DNA of 64,000 nucleotides from DATFTF01 sp963825175 (GCA_963825175.1 CAWGSA010000002.1:2870017-2934016), one strand, 5' to 3'; counted from the first letter of the stretch, positions 1 to 9,985 are shown. Notes: generated by a model not told the origin, from the letters alone. Made by a program: numbers and translations.

Positions 1-663
1 GACCGCCACGGAGCGCGGCGTCTTTGGAGCCCGCGCCCGTCTCCGGCCGGGAAAGAGATCCTCGGGGGGAAGCTCCCACGGATCGTGCGTCTCGCCGCCA
101 CCGATCGTCGTTCCCCACAGCCCTTCGTTGACCGAGTACCGGGTGGTGCGGGCCGGGATGGCCACGCCGCGGGATGCCAGGTACGCGGTCTCCTCCTCCC
201 GCGTGAGCCCCAGGTCCCGAATCGGCGCGCGCACCTCGATCTCCGGGGCGAGCACGCGCAGCGCGGCGTCGAATCGGAACTGATCGTTGCCCGCGGCCGT
301 CGACCCGTGCACGATGGCCGCCGCTCCGATGCGGCGCGCGTAGAGGGCGACCCGGCGCGCCTGCACCGCCCGCTCCGCCGCGACCGAGAGGGGATAGACG
401 CCTCCGCGCAGGACGTTTCCGAAGATCAGGGGAAGCGCGAAATCCTCGAAGACTTCGCGCCGCCCGTCGACGAGCACGTATTTCTCGACCCCGGCCTGCC
501 GCGCGCGGCCGGCGATCCGCCGCTTGTCCGCGGCCGAGAAGCCGCCGGTGTCGACGGTCACCGCGTGGACGCGGCTTCCCTCTTCGCGCAGGAGGACCGC
601 GCAGTAAGTGGTGTCGAGACCACCGGAAAAGGCGACGCACACGACCGGCGAGCGGCGTTTCAT
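1..663 (-). CDS. argG: Argininosuccinate synthase, C-terminus cut by window edge
   Basis: ATP-dependent ligation of citrulline and aspartate in arginine biosynthesis, cytosolic. Reading the minus strand from the ATG at 661-663 gives 221 residues. The PP-loop motif AFSGGLDTT lies near residue 11, followed by HGSTAAGNDQFRF near 120 and YSVNEGLWG near 175, the usual order for ArgG. The frame stays open to base 1, so roughly the last 45% of a ~400-residue protein lies outside the window. No clear ribosome site precedes the ATG, but no earlier in-frame start is evident. It is transcribed in the same direction as the kinase gene upstream, 241 bases away, and is probably a separate unit. Confidence 0.9.
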   Translation of the reverse strand, partial: MKRRSPVVCVAFSGGLDTTYCAVLLREEGSRVHAVTVDTGGFSAADKRRIAGRARQAGVEKYVLVDGRREVFEDFALPLIFGNVLRGGVYPLSVAAERAVQARRVALYARRIGAAAIVHGSTAAGNDQFRFDAALRVLAPEIEVRAPIRDLGLTREEETAYLASRGVAIPARTTRYSVNEGLWGTTIGGGETHDPWELPPEDLFPGRRRARAPKTPRSVAV

Positions 664-904
664 GAGGCGGCGAGTGGCTCGGGGTTCTACGGGAGTCGCG
701 TCGAGCACGCCGTCACCATGGAGGAGGTCCTCCTGGCGCGGGCGTGGGGGCCTCGGGCTCCCCGGTCGACGGCGGCGTTGCGCGCGATCGGCATCGGAGA
801 GACCGAAGCGCCGCGCGCGGCGAGGATCACGGGCATCTTCACGGCCCTACGTTGGGACAAGGGGGTCGGGTTGTCAAGCGGATTCTTCTCGGGCCTCCGC
901 GCCG

Positions 905-2911
905 CTACTGCTCGACGCACGGCTTGACCGTGACCGACGCCTCCCATGCGTCGTTGCGCCGCTGCTCCACCACCCGAAAGGTCTTGTGGTACGTCTCCCC
1001 CGGCCCCAGGGCCCGGCGCGTCCGAAAGAGCTCGAGCTTGCCGCCTTCGTCGATCGCCGTTGGCGCGGCCACCCCCGAGATCGGCGCGAAGCCGCCCCGC
1101 GCGCTCGGCGCGGACTCTTCCGCCCGCACCAGGCGGAACGCTCCGTCGCCGCCGTTGACGAACGTCGCCACGACCGTGAACTCCTCCCCTTCCGTCGGGC
1201 TCTCGGGCAGAACCGAGATGGCGATCTTGATCCGCGCGGCGTCGTCCCGCGCCGGGAGGCCGGCCACGTCCTTGAATCCGGGGGGAACTTCCTTGGGAAC
1301 ACCCTGAAAATAGCCGGTGCGGCTGACATCGGCGCAGAACCGCTGGCGCGGCCGGTGCGAACCGGGACGGGCGGGCGGGATCTCCGCCTGCGCCATCCGG
1401 GTCGTGGGCTCTCGTTCGCCCGAGCGGGACGGCCGGGTCGTCCGGGCTGTCCTCTTCTCTTCCCCGCCCGCTGTCTGACGCGGCGCGGCCGTCGGCGGCG
1501 GTTGTGCCACGACGACCGTCGTCGGGGCGGGGGCTGCGGTGGGCTCTGGAGCGCTGGTCGATTGCAGCTGCGCGAACGGAGTCGGCTCCGGCGGAGCCGG
1601 GGACTCTCCGCGATTGCGGTTGGAAATGAGCACCGACACCACGATCCCCAGCACCACCAGCGCCGCCGCCGCGCCCGCGACGGCCGCGTATCCCAGGATC
1701 GCGTGCGGTTTCTTGGATTCGATCACCGTGCGCTCGATCGGCGGGCCCCCGACGCCCTTCGGACCGGCGTAGGCCAGGGTGCGATCTGCCCCTCGCGACT
1801 CCAGGTTCGTCTGCGTCCGCGGAAGCCCGGAGTCGGAGGAGAGCCGCGAAATCGTCCGCTCCACCTGAAGGTCGGTGGCTTCCAGCGGGCGCACCGAGAT
1901 CTCCGACCCTCGGAACTTCGACTGCAGCGAGCGCTGAAGGCTGGAGACCGCGCCGGGGGTGGCCGCGGCCGCCGCCTTGCGAGCCGCCTCGACCGCGGCA
2001 CGCACGTATTGCTGTACCTGCTCCGGAGTCTCCGGGCTCGCCTCGCTCGCCGGCACCGCCTCGAGGGCCTTGGCGAACTCGACCGCGGTCTGGTAGCGGT
2101 CGTCGGGCTTGGTCTGCAGGGCGCGCAGGATCGTCCCGCGCAGCACGGCGCCGAGGCGGCCTTGCGGATCGCTCTGCGTGAACGGCATCGGCGGCCGGTG
2201 CAGGCGCGCCGTCAGGATGTCCTGGAGGCTCCCCCCGCCGTACGGGCAGATGCCGGTCAGGGCTTCGTACAGCACCACCCCGAAGGAGAAGAGGTCGCTC
2301 CGGCCGTCGATCGCCGCCGAGGTCGCCTTCTTGGTGAGCTGCTCGGGAGAGGAGTAGCGCAGCTTGCCGATGAACTCGTCGGCCGCCGTCAGCTGGTCCT
2401 GGTCTTCCGTCTGCTGCAGCTTGGCAATGCCGAGATCGATCAACTTGGCCTGGAGGGTGCCGTCCTCCTCCTGCGTCATCATGATGTTGTCCGGAGCGAT
2501 GTCGCGGTGGACGATCCCCTTGCGGTGCAGGTAATCGAGGGCCGAGAGGCACTGGCCCGCCAGATACAGAGCCAGGGAGATGGGAAGCGCGCCGCAGTTG
2601 CGGATCATGTCGCGCAGGTTGATCCCGTCGATGTACTCCATGACCATGTACGCGGTGCCCTCGTCGTCCACGAAGAAGTCGTAGAAGCCGACGATGTGGC
2701 TGTGCTTCAACCGCGTCGCGGTCTGGGCCTCGCGCAGGAATCGCTTGCGGGAGTCGGCGCTCTCGGCCACCTCCGGCCGCATGACCTTGATGATCCGCAG
2801 CTCGTTCAAGAGGCGGTGGCGCACCATGTAGATGGCGCCCATGCCTCCCTCGCGCATCTTGCCGAGGACCTCGTACTTGCCTTCGATCGCGCCGCCGCCG
2901 GGGGCGCTCAT
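905..2911 (-). CDS. Membrane-anchored Ser/Thr protein kinase (PknB/PASTA-less type)
   Basis: 668 residues. A eukaryotic-type kinase domain covers about residues 10-270: a glycine-rich loop (GKMREGGMG), the catalytic HRDIAPDN, a DLG in place of the usual DFG, and the SPEQL activation-segment end. A proline/alanine-rich stretch follows, then one transmembrane helix at about 400-425 (ILGYAAVAGAAAALVVLG). The extracytoplasmic part has a Thr/Pro-rich linker and an immunoglobulin-like C-terminal domain instead of PASTA repeats. By family knowledge it phosphorylates cytosolic targets in response to an envelope cue; the cue is unknown. The short divergent gap (2912-3147) to the export operon should hold both promoters, but I could not fix -35/-10 boxes. 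Confidence 0.9.
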   Translation of the reverse strand: MSAPGGGAIEGKYEVLGKMREGGMGAIYMVRHRLLNELRIIKVMRPEVAESADSRKRFLREAQTATRLKHSHIVGFYDFFVDDEGTAYMVMEYIDGINLRDMIRNCGALPISLALYLAGQCLSALDYLHRKGIVHRDIAPDNIMMTQEEDGTLQAKLIDLGIAKLQQTEDQDQLTAADEFIGKLRYSSPEQLTKKATSAAIDGRSDLFSFGVVLYEALTGICPYGGGSLQDILTARLHRPPMPFTQSDPQGRLGAVLRGTILRALQTKPDDRYQTAVEFAKALEAVPASEASPETPEQVQQYVRAAVEAARKAAAAATPGAVSSLQRSLQSKFRGSEISVRPLEATDLQVERTISRLSSDSGLPRTQTNLESRGADRTLAYAGPKGVGGPPIERTVIESKKPHAILGYAAVAGAAAALVVLGIVVSVLISNRNRGESPAPPEPTPFAQLQSTSAPEPTAAPAPTTVVVAQPPPTAAPRQTAGGEEKRTARTTRPSRSGEREPTTRMAQAEIPPARPGSHRPRQRFCADVSRTGYFQGVPKEVPPGFKDVAGLPARDDAARIKIAISVLPESPTEGEEFTVVATFVNGGDGAFRLVRAEESAPSARGGFAPISGVAAPTAIDEGGKLELFRTRRALGPGETYHKTFRVVEQRRNDAWEASVTVKPCVEQ

Positions 2912-3147
2912 GCGCCGCGACTTCCGCCAGCCGCGGTCCGGAGCGCACGGTCACTGACGCCGGCGAATCGGCGAGGGACCGCCGACGGCTCCGTCCGGCC
3001 TGGAGTCTGGTTCACGGGCTTCAAATATATCTCCGAACCGCCGTTTCCGGACCGGGCCCGAGGCCGCGCCGCAGCGAAGGGCTGTCGTTTGGAGCGTGCA
3101 GTCCCGCGGACGGCTGGCGTAACCTTGTGCTTCACAGGAAACGGATC

Positions 3148-4395
3148 TTGAAACTCTCTTCCTCCCCGGGCCAGCCCTCGCGGGCCGACGTCGCGCGCGC
3201 CCTGGGCGTCGCGCTCGAGGCGATCCGCGTCGACCGCGTGCGCACCCGGGCCGCACTGGTGGCTTTGGCGCTGGCCATGTCCATCGTGGTGTGCCTGACC
3301 AGCCTGGTCGAGCGGGGGCGGGCTTCGACGATCCGGTCTCTGGAGCGTGCCGGCTTGAGGAATCTTTACCTCGTGGCTCGCCACGATCCACGCTCGTCGG
3401 GGCTCGCCGCGCCGCTGACCACGGCCGACGCGCGGCGGCTGTCCGCCATTCTCCCGGTCCGAGGCTCCGTCGCGCTGCGCCTGGAGCGCCGCACCATCGC
3501 GTTGCGCGGCGCGCCGCTCGCAGCGCCGCTCTACGCCGTGGCCGGACCATTGCCCGGAGTGCTGGGCGCGCGCGCCGCCGCGGGGCGCCTGTTGGGCGAC
3601 CTCGACGTGGCCCGCCAGAACCCGTACTGCGTGCTGGGCCGCGACGTGGCGCGGGAAGCCGGAGTGCCGACGGTCCTTGGAACCATCGTCAACGTCGCCG
3701 GCCGCAGCTACGAAGTGGTCGGAGTAATGGCCGACAGCCCGGCGGAAGGCGCGAGCGTGGGGGAGATTCCGGCGCTCGACTGGAACCGCTCCGTGGTGGT
3801 CCCTCTGGGAACCGAGCCCGAGGCGGCGGCACAGTCGGAGGGCCGTTATCCGATCGACGTGGCGGTTCTGGAGTTCGCGCAGGCATCCGGAGTGGACCAG
3901 ACCGCGGAGCTCCTCGCCCGCATGGATCCGGAGCGGTTCGGGCCGGGCGGTTCGGTGCGCGTCGCCTCTCCGGTGCAGACGCTGCGGCAATACAAACAGA
4001 CGCGGCGCACTTTCGATCGGATCGTGTGGCTGGTGGGTCTTCTCACGGCGCTCTCCGCCGTCGCGGGGATCTCCAATCTCCTCTCGGCCTCGGTCGTCGC
4101 GCGCACGCGGGAGATCGGCCTGCGGCGGGCGGTGGGCGCGCGGTCCCACGACATCGTCCTGCAGTTCCAGGCCGAAGGGCTGCTTCTGGGAGTCCTGGGC
4201 GGAGGGCTGGGTCTCCTGGCGGGTGTCGCGATCAGCATGGCCACCGTCGATCGGTCGGGATCCGGCTCCTCCCTCTCGATCCTCTCCTTTTCCCTGCTGG
4301 CCGGCCTGTGCGTCGTCATCGGCATTCTGACCGGGATCCGCCCGTCGCTGCGGGCCTCGCGCATCGACCCGGCCCAGGCCCTGAGGGAAGGATGA
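3148..4395 (+). CDS. ABC transporter permease, MacB/FtsX family
   Basis: 415 residues from the TTG at 3148. AGGAAA lies 7 bases before this TTG, whereas the GTG at 3127 has no ribosome site. An N-terminal transmembrane helix (about 25-45) is followed by a large MacB_PCD-type periplasmic domain. Three C-terminal helices carry the FtsX-family signature TREIGLRRAVGAR between helices 2 and 3. It is the first gene of a three-gene operon with a TolC-like protein (ATGA overlap) and a HlyD-like adaptor, so it probably forms a tripartite exporter. The matching ATPase gene is not in the window, unlike most MacB/Dev loci. Substrate unknown. Confidence 0.85.
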   Translation: MKLSSSPGQPSRADVARALGVALEAIRVDRVRTRAALVALALAMSIVVCLTSLVERGRASTIRSLERAGLRNLYLVARHDPRSSGLAAPLTTADARRLSAILPVRGSVALRLERRTIALRGAPLAAPLYAVAGPLPGVLGARAAAGRLLGDLDVARQNPYCVLGRDVAREAGVPTVLGTIVNVAGRSYEVVGVMADSPAEGASVGEIPALDWNRSVVVPLGTEPEAAAQSEGRYPIDVAVLEFAQASGVDQTAELLARMDPERFGPGGSVRVASPVQTLRQYKQTRRTFDRIVWLVGLLTALSAVAGISNLLSASVVARTREIGLRRAVGARSHDIVLQFQAEGLLLGVLGGGLGLLAGVAISMATVDRSGSGSSLSILSFSLLAGLCVVIGILTGIRPSLRASRIDPAQALREG

Positions 4396-5834
4396 GGCCG
4401 GGCGTGAGGCGGAAGGCGGAAGGCGTGAGGCGAACCGCACGGATCGCGAGCGTTCTGCTGCTCCTGCCCTCGATCGCGGCGGCTCAATCGGAGCCGAGGC
4501 TTCCCGTCGTCACGATCGGCCAGGCCCTGCGGGCGGCGCTCGACCGCAATCCCGATCTTCTGGACAGTCTCGACGCGCTCCTCGCCTCGCGGATCGCCGA
4601 GCGCGGCGTGGTCTCGACGTTTCTTCCCCAGGTCACGCCGTTCGTGTCTCTCGACAGGAGCCGCGACTCCGCCCAGCGGACCGAGAGCTACGGCCTCGAC
4701 GCGTCGGAGCTCTTCCCGTTCGGGACCTTCGTGGAAGGGCAGGCCAGCGTCACCCGCGCCCCCGGCGACTCCGGCGACACCGCCTACGGTGCGGACTATC
4801 GGCTGACGCTGACCCAGCCGCTGCTGCGCGGCGCGGATCCCGCGGTCACGCGGGAACCTCTGCGCCAGGCCGGCAGGACGGTCTCCGGCGCCGAACGCAC
4901 GCTGGAGATCCTGAAGCGGCGCACGGTGCTCCTCGTGTACCAGACCTACCTGGGAATCGCGCGTCAACGGGAGGCCCTGCGCCTGGCCACCGAGCGGTAC
5001 GAGCGCTCACGCAAGCTGACCGAGTTTTCCCGGGCCCGCTTCGAGGCCGGGAGCCTCTCGCGTCTGGACGTTCTGCGGGCCGAGCAGCAGGACGCCGGAA
5101 TCGCTCTGGCCCAGAACGACGCACGCAACGCGCAGGAAGACTTTCTGGACCTCCTGCGCCGGGCCGCCGGGCTCGGACGGGATCTGCGGTTCACGATCGA
5201 GGATCCCGCCGAGCTCCCGGTCGCCGAGCCCACCGAGTCCGAAGCGCTGGAGAGCGCCCTCGACCGCCGGCCGGAGGCGCAGGAGGCCCGCGACCAGGTG
5301 ACGGACGCCGAGTTCTCGCTGCGCATCGCCCGGAGCCTGCAGCTCCCATCGCTCTCCGGCGTCCTGACCTACGAAACCTTCGGAACGGGCGCGTCCGCGG
5401 CCGACGCGCTGAAGGCCCGCAATCCGTCTTTCGTCTTCGGGCTGCGCTCGCAATACGGCTTGAACACGTCGCTCCTCTACTCCCAGAGGCGGGAGGCGGA
5501 GATCGCGCTGGCGACGCGGCGGCGCAACTATCAGCTGCTGCAGGACGATCTGACCCGCGAGGTGCGGCAGGCCTATCGGCGCCTGCGCCAGGCCCAGCGG
5601 GACCACGAGATCGCCGCCCACAACGCCGAGGTCGCCCAGCTGCAGGCCCAGGTCGCCCAGTTGCGCTTCGAAAAGGGCCTGTCGGACAATTTCAACGTCG
5701 TGGACGCCGAGAACCTGTGGAACGGAGCGAAGCTGCTCGAGTCCAACTCGCGCTACGACATCCTGGTCGCCCGGCTCGATTGCCTTTTCGCCTCCGGGCG
5801 CCTCGAGGTCGCGCCGTTCGTGAGCCAGCCGTGA
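4392..5834 (+). CDS. TolC-family outer membrane efflux protein
   Basis: 480 residues. ATG at 4392 overlaps the permease stop (ATGA) and has GGGAAGG just upstream. A signal peptide of about 35 residues ends in AAAQ. Two OEP repeats follow (about residues 45-245 and 260-470) rich in coiled-coil-forming heptads (for example RFEAGSLSRLDVLRAEQ, RFEKGLSDNFNVVDAE), the classic TolC arrangement. It would form the outer-membrane channel for the neighbouring permease and adaptor. Its first 15 codons are made of a 7-bp tandem array (GCGTGAG/GCGGAAG units), giving an unusually Arg/Lys-rich N-region. The start could be slightly downstream if that array is not translated. Confidence 0.88.
   Translation: MRPGVRRKAEGVRRTARIASVLLLLPSIAAAQSEPRLPVVTIGQALRAALDRNPDLLDSLDALLASRIAERGVVSTFLPQVTPFVSLDRSRDSAQRTESYGLDASELFPFGTFVEGQASVTRAPGDSGDTAYGADYRLTLTQPLLRGADPAVTREPLRQAGRTVSGAERTLEILKRRTVLLVYQTYLGIARQREALRLATERYERSRKLTEFSRARFEAGSLSRLDVLRAEQQDAGIALAQNDARNAQEDFLDLLRRAAGLGRDLRFTIEDPAELPVAEPTESEALESALDRRPEAQEARDQVTDAEFSLRIARSLQLPSLSGVLTYETFGTGASAADALKARNPSFVFGLRSQYGLNTSLLYSQRREAEIALATRRRNYQLLQDDLTREVRQAYRRLRQAQRDHEIAAHNAEVAQLQAQVAQLRFEKGLSDNFNVVDAENLWNGAKLLESNSRYDILVARLDCLFASGRLEVAPFVSQP
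4402..4436. repeat. 7-bp tandem array inside a signal-peptide coding region
   Basis: Five consecutive 7-bp units of the form GCGTGAG / GCGGAAG. The unit resembles those of the intergenic arrays at 29.5, 32.0, 37.0 and 40.5 kb. Here the array lies within the first codons of the TolC-like gene and shows no facing inverted arm. Confidence 0.7.
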
Positions 5835-7318
5835 GCGAAGCGGATCGGCCCGCGGCGTGGCCGCGGCTCGTCGCGCGAGCCGCGGGGTGGGCGCGCCGTC
5901 AGATCCGCGAGCGCAAGGTCGCGGCCGCGGCGGTGGCTGCGGCCCTGCTTCTCCTTCCGTGGGTGCTCGGAGGGATTTTTTCCGCGCGCCGGACCGGGGA
6001 CGTCGTGGTCCACCGAGGCCCGCTCGTCCCGACCGTGGCACTGGTCGGGTCGCTCTCGCCGACGCGCTCGGATTCCTACGGCGCGACGGTGCCGGGCGTC
6101 GAGGTCAAGATTCTCTGGCTGGTGGAAGAAGGGACGCTGGTTAAGCCCGGAGACCGGCTCATCCAGTTCGACCCCGCGCCCTTCCAGAAAGAGCTCGACA
6201 CCGCCCGGGCCCGGGCCAAGGAGCTCTCGGGAGAGGCGGACCAGGCCCGGCTGGCGGTGGACGCGCTGGCCCTTCGGGAGGCGGAAGACTTCGATCAGAA
6301 GAAGACGGCGAGCGAGGATTCCGAGCGCGAGCTGACCACGCTGGTCAACACCACCGCGCCCCTGACGGCGGAGGAGTCGGCCAACGAGGTGGAGACGCGC
6401 GAACGGGCGATGGAGGAGGCCCAGACCAAGCTCGATGGGCTGACTCCGTTCGTCGGCCAGGGATACGTGTCCCAGGAGGAGTACCGCGCCGCCGTGACGC
6501 GCCGTGACCAGGCTGCCGCGGACCTGAAGCTGGCGCGGGCCCGGCACACCGCCCTGGTCCACGACACCAATCCCGACTTGATCCGGCGCAAGGCGGAGGA
6601 GGCGGAAAGCCGGAAGCACAATCTCGGTATTGTGAGCCGGCGCAACGGGATCGAGCGCGCGCAGGCGGAAGCGGCGGCGCAAGTCGCGCTGGCCCGGCTG
6701 GACGAGGCCAACCGCCAGATCACCGAGGCCCAGACGAGGATCGCGGCGTGCGCCGTCGTCGCGCGCGGGCCGGGCCTCGCCGTCCACAGCGAGCTCTTCG
6801 ACAAGGGCGGAGAGCGCCGCAAGGTCCGGGTGGGAGACTCGGTGTGGGGAGGAACGATCGTCGTCACGCTCCCGGATCTCTCCCGCATGCAGATCGAGGG
6901 ACGCGTTCCGGAGTCCCAGATCCACCTGCTCGCGCCGGGACAAAGAGCCCGCCTGCGCCTCGATGCCTTCCCCAACTTCGAGCTGACCGGGACGCTGAAG
7001 GCGATCGGATCGGTCGGAGACTCGCAGAAGAACGAGTCCCGCTCCTTCCCCGCCATCGTCGCTCTGGACCAGGCCGACCCGCGCTTCCGGCCCGGCATGA
7101 TCGGGCGCGCGACCGTCGCCTGCGGGACGATCGCGGACGCGCTCTATCTCCCGATCGAGGCCGTTCACTCCGACGAGCGGGGTCCCTTCGTCTACGCCGT
7201 GTCCGCGCTGGGACGGGCCTCGCGCCGGAGCGTCACCCTGGGCACGTCGACGTCGCAATTCGTCCAGATCCGCCGCGGCCTCGACGCCGGCGATGTGGTC
7301 CGGGTGGCGGGGGAGTGA
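5831..7318 (+). CDS. HlyD-family periplasmic adaptor (membrane fusion protein)
   Basis: 495 residues. GTG at 5831 overlaps the TolC stop (GTGA). A basic N-terminus is followed by one transmembrane helix (about 32-52). A biotinyl-lipoyl-like half (VEVKILWLVEEGTLVKPGDRL) comes next, then a long alpha-helical hairpin with charged heptads (about 120-330), and then barrel-sandwich and beta-barrel parts (SQIHLLAPGQRARLRLDAFP; RFRPGMIGRATV). It links the inner-membrane permease to the TolC-like channel. Terminal gene of the operon. Confidence 0.87.
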   Translation: MSEADRPAAWPRLVARAAGWARRQIRERKVAAAAVAAALLLLPWVLGGIFSARRTGDVVVHRGPLVPTVALVGSLSPTRSDSYGATVPGVEVKILWLVEEGTLVKPGDRLIQFDPAPFQKELDTARARAKELSGEADQARLAVDALALREAEDFDQKKTASEDSERELTTLVNTTAPLTAEESANEVETRERAMEEAQTKLDGLTPFVGQGYVSQEEYRAAVTRRDQAAADLKLARARHTALVHDTNPDLIRRKAEEAESRKHNLGIVSRRNGIERAQAEAAAQVALARLDEANRQITEAQTRIAACAVVARGPGLAVHSELFDKGGERRKVRVGDSVWGGTIVVTLPDLSRMQIEGRVPESQIHLLAPGQRARLRLDAFPNFELTGTLKAIGSVGDSQKNESRSFPAIVALDQADPRFRPGMIGRATVACGTIADALYLPIEAVHSDERGPFVYAVSALGRASRRSVTLGTSTSQFVQIRRGLDAGDVVRVAGE

Positions 7319-7392
7319 GGGAAGAGACGCGGGGACGCGGGGACGGGGGGGAAGTTCATAAGAATGGCATGATCGGAATGAAGCTGAATCTA

Positions 7393-7524
7393 CGAGTGTC
7401 CTGTAACGAAAGTTCCGTTTGGACCGGGCGACGTAGGGGCGGGGCTTGTCCCCGCCCGCGGGCGGCCGCGAGGGCCGCCCTACGGCACGGCGGCGCTATC
7501 GGGATCTTCGTTACGGGACACTCG
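7393..7524. mobile_element. 132-bp palindromic MITE/REP-like element
   Basis: Imperfect terminal inverted repeats of 18 bp (cgagtgtcctgtaacga at 7393, its complement ending at 7524, one mismatch) enclose a second GC-rich palindrome at about 7432-7483 (GTAGGGGCGG facing CCGCCCTAC). No coding capacity, so it would need to be mobilised in trans. It sits where the signal peptide of the following gene should begin: ATG-AAG-CTG codons just before it (7378) would suit a signal peptide, and the hydrophobic core resumes right after it in another frame. Confidence 0.7.
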
Positions 7525-8312
7525 CATTCGCGCTTTTCCTTCTGCCGTTCTCCACGCAGGCGATAAGCATTTACGTCGTTCGCGTTCAGGCTGTGTCTCA
7601 GCTTTCGGAGGCCCTGAATCCCTTCTGCAACAGCGTATTCTGGAAGGACACGCTCGTATTCCGCAACGACGGACCGACCGATGCCAGGATTCAACTGCTG
7701 TCTGTCAGTAACGGAGGGATCCTCCGGCCGCCCGGAGTGATGCCCATCGTTCCCGCCGGCAGAACGTTCGCTTTCCCGGACGACTGGCAGCCAGCGTCCG
7801 AGTCTCCTGTTTGGGTCGTCAAGCTCGACGTTCCGGATGGTGTGACCGTGAAGAGCCGGGTCAACGCCTTCAGCTATCGCTGCGCGGGACCCCAGCCGTC
7901 CGGCGACCCCGACCTCGGCGCCCTCTCGTTGCCCGTCTTCGATCACTTGACTCCTGCTGGATCCCGTCAAGTCCACCTCGGCGCGGACATCGGATCCCAG
8001 CCGAGTGTCGTGAACGTCGGCGTCTACAACGACGCCGACGTGAGCGCGTCGGCGACCATCGAGATCCGCCAGGTCTGCGACGACTCGATCCGCGAGAGCC
8101 GGACGGTCGCGGTGCCGGCGAAGGCCCTCGTTCAATTGAGCGGCATCGGTGGCACCGGAACCGACTGCGCCGCGATCCCCGACGGAAGTCCGTTCAACCA
8201 CTGGATGCGCTATGTGGTGGTGACAATCGATCAGCCGGGACTGAGCTACATCGTGAACCGTTCCTTTGCGATTCAGGATCCGGCACCGCTGATCCCCTAC
8301 GCCTCGCCGTAG
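7446..8312 (+). CDS. Secreted protein of unknown function, start disrupted
   Basis: The frame is open from a TTG at 7446, but the first ~25 codons are the palindromic element, so the true start is uncertain. Recognisable protein begins with a hydrophobic export core (LAFALFLLPFSTQA, about 7521-7562). About 240 residues follow with beta-rich patterns and Cys pairs and no family I recognise; the end (PGLSYIVNRSFAIQ) looks intact. The ATG at 7378 would give a natural signal peptide (MKLNLR...) but is out of frame across the inserted element. The gene may therefore be inactive or start at an unusual codon. It ends 25 bases from the convergent malQ. Confidence 0.55.
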   Translation: MSPPAGGREGRPTARRRYRDLRYGTLAFALFLLPFSTQAISIYVVRVQAVSQLSEALNPFCNSVFWKDTLVFRNDGPTDARIQLLSVSNGGILRPPGVMPIVPAGRTFAFPDDWQPASESPVWVVKLDVPDGVTVKSRVNAFSYRCAGPQPSGDPDLGALSLPVFDHLTPAGSRQVHLGADIGSQPSVVNVGVYNDADVSASATIEIRQVCDDSIRESRTVAVPAKALVQLSGIGGTGTDCAAIPDGSPFNHWMRYVVVTIDQPGLSYIVNRSFAIQDPAPLIPYASP

Positions 8313-8337
8313 CGCTCGCGAAAAACTCGTCCTCCGC

Positions 8338-9195
<858 letters not shown>

Positions 9196-9208
9196 GTAGA
9201 TGGGGACG

Positions 9209-9862
9209 TCACCGAAGAGCGCGATGCCGCGGTCGCGGGCCGCCTGGTGAACCCGCTCCCACTGCGAGTAGAAGAGGAACTGGACATAGGCGTGGAAGGA
9301 GATCTCCTGGCGCCAGCTCCTCCCTGGCTTCGGCCAGGGCGCGCGGCTCGCGCAGTGCGAGCGGAGCCGGCCAGGAGGTCCAGGCCTCCGGCCCGAGCCT
9401 CTCCTTGAGCGCCGCGAAGAGCGTCCAGTCCTCCAGCCACGGGCCTTGCGCAGGCCCCGCGCGGAACGCCTCGAGGTCCTCGCGCAGCGGCGACTCCGCG
9501 CCCGATTGAAAGAGATCCCAGGACCGGCGCAGTATCTTTTCCTTCCAGGAGCGCACGGCGCCGAAGTCGACCCGATCGGAGGGGAAAGGCGGAGCTTCCG
9601 CGAGCGCGCCGCGATCCAGCAGCCCTCGTTCGACCAGACGCTCGGGGGAGATCAGGAGCGGATTGCCGGCGAAGGCGGAGACGCCGCCGTACGGAGAGTC
9701 GTGGCTTCCGGTCGGCTGGAGAGGCAGGATCTGCCAGAGCGCTTGTCCCCCCGAGGCCGCCCAGTCGAGGAAGCGCTCCGACTCCGGGCCCAGATCCCCG
9801 ATTCCGAAGGGTCCGGGCAGGGACGTGACGTGGAGCAGCAGACCGGCGGTGCGGGAAGTCAC
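9209..9862 (-). CDS. malQ: 4-alpha-glucanotransferase, N-terminal part (frameshifted)
   Basis: First ~185 residues of MalQ: SRTAGLLLHVTSLPGPFGIGDLG, then the HDSPYGGVSAFAGNPLLI stretch typical of GH77. After LAEAREEL (about 9318) the reading becomes Pro/Gly/Arg-rich and unlike the family, while the neighbouring frame continues correctly. A single-base indel in the GC-rich string near 9315-9320 is therefore the likely cause. Together the two pieces give the normal ~500-residue length. The gene lies downstream of glgP, separated by a 7-bp tandem array. Confidence 0.85.
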   Translation of the reverse strand: MTSRTAGLLLHVTSLPGPFGIGDLGPESERFLDWAASGGQALWQILPLQPTGSHDSPYGGVSAFAGNPLLISPERLVERGLLDRGALAEAPPFPSDRVDFGAVRSWKEKILRRSWDLFQSGAESPLREDLEAFRAGPAQGPWLEDWTLFAALKERLGPEAWTSWPAPLALREPRALAEAREELAPGDLLPRLCPVPLLLAVGAGSPGGPRPRHRALR

Positions 9863-9873
9863 ACAAGGCTTTC

Positions 9874-9972
9874 GACTGAGGACTGAGGACTCGAAAGTCT
9901 CGTGTCCGGGTGCATCATGGCGGCGGCCGCGTGAGTCCTCAGTCCGCAGTCCTCAGTCCACAGTCGTGAGTC
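9874..9972. repeat. Facing 7-bp tandem arrays (GACTGAG unit)
   Basis: Left arm at 9874-9894 is GACTGAG units. Right arm at about 9933-9972 is TCCTCAG, TCCGCAG, TCCACAG units. The arms are complementary and are separated by ~40 bases, so the transcript between glgP and malQ could fold into a hairpin with slippable register. Confidence 0.75.
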
Positions 9973-9985
9973 GGCGGACTGCCCC

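Noticed and set aside
608..3151. 847-codon plus-strand open frame over the kinase gene
   Set aside because: Arg/Pro/Gly-rich, no family motifs; it is the antisense shadow of a GC-rich kinase whose catalytic motifs are clear on the minus strand.
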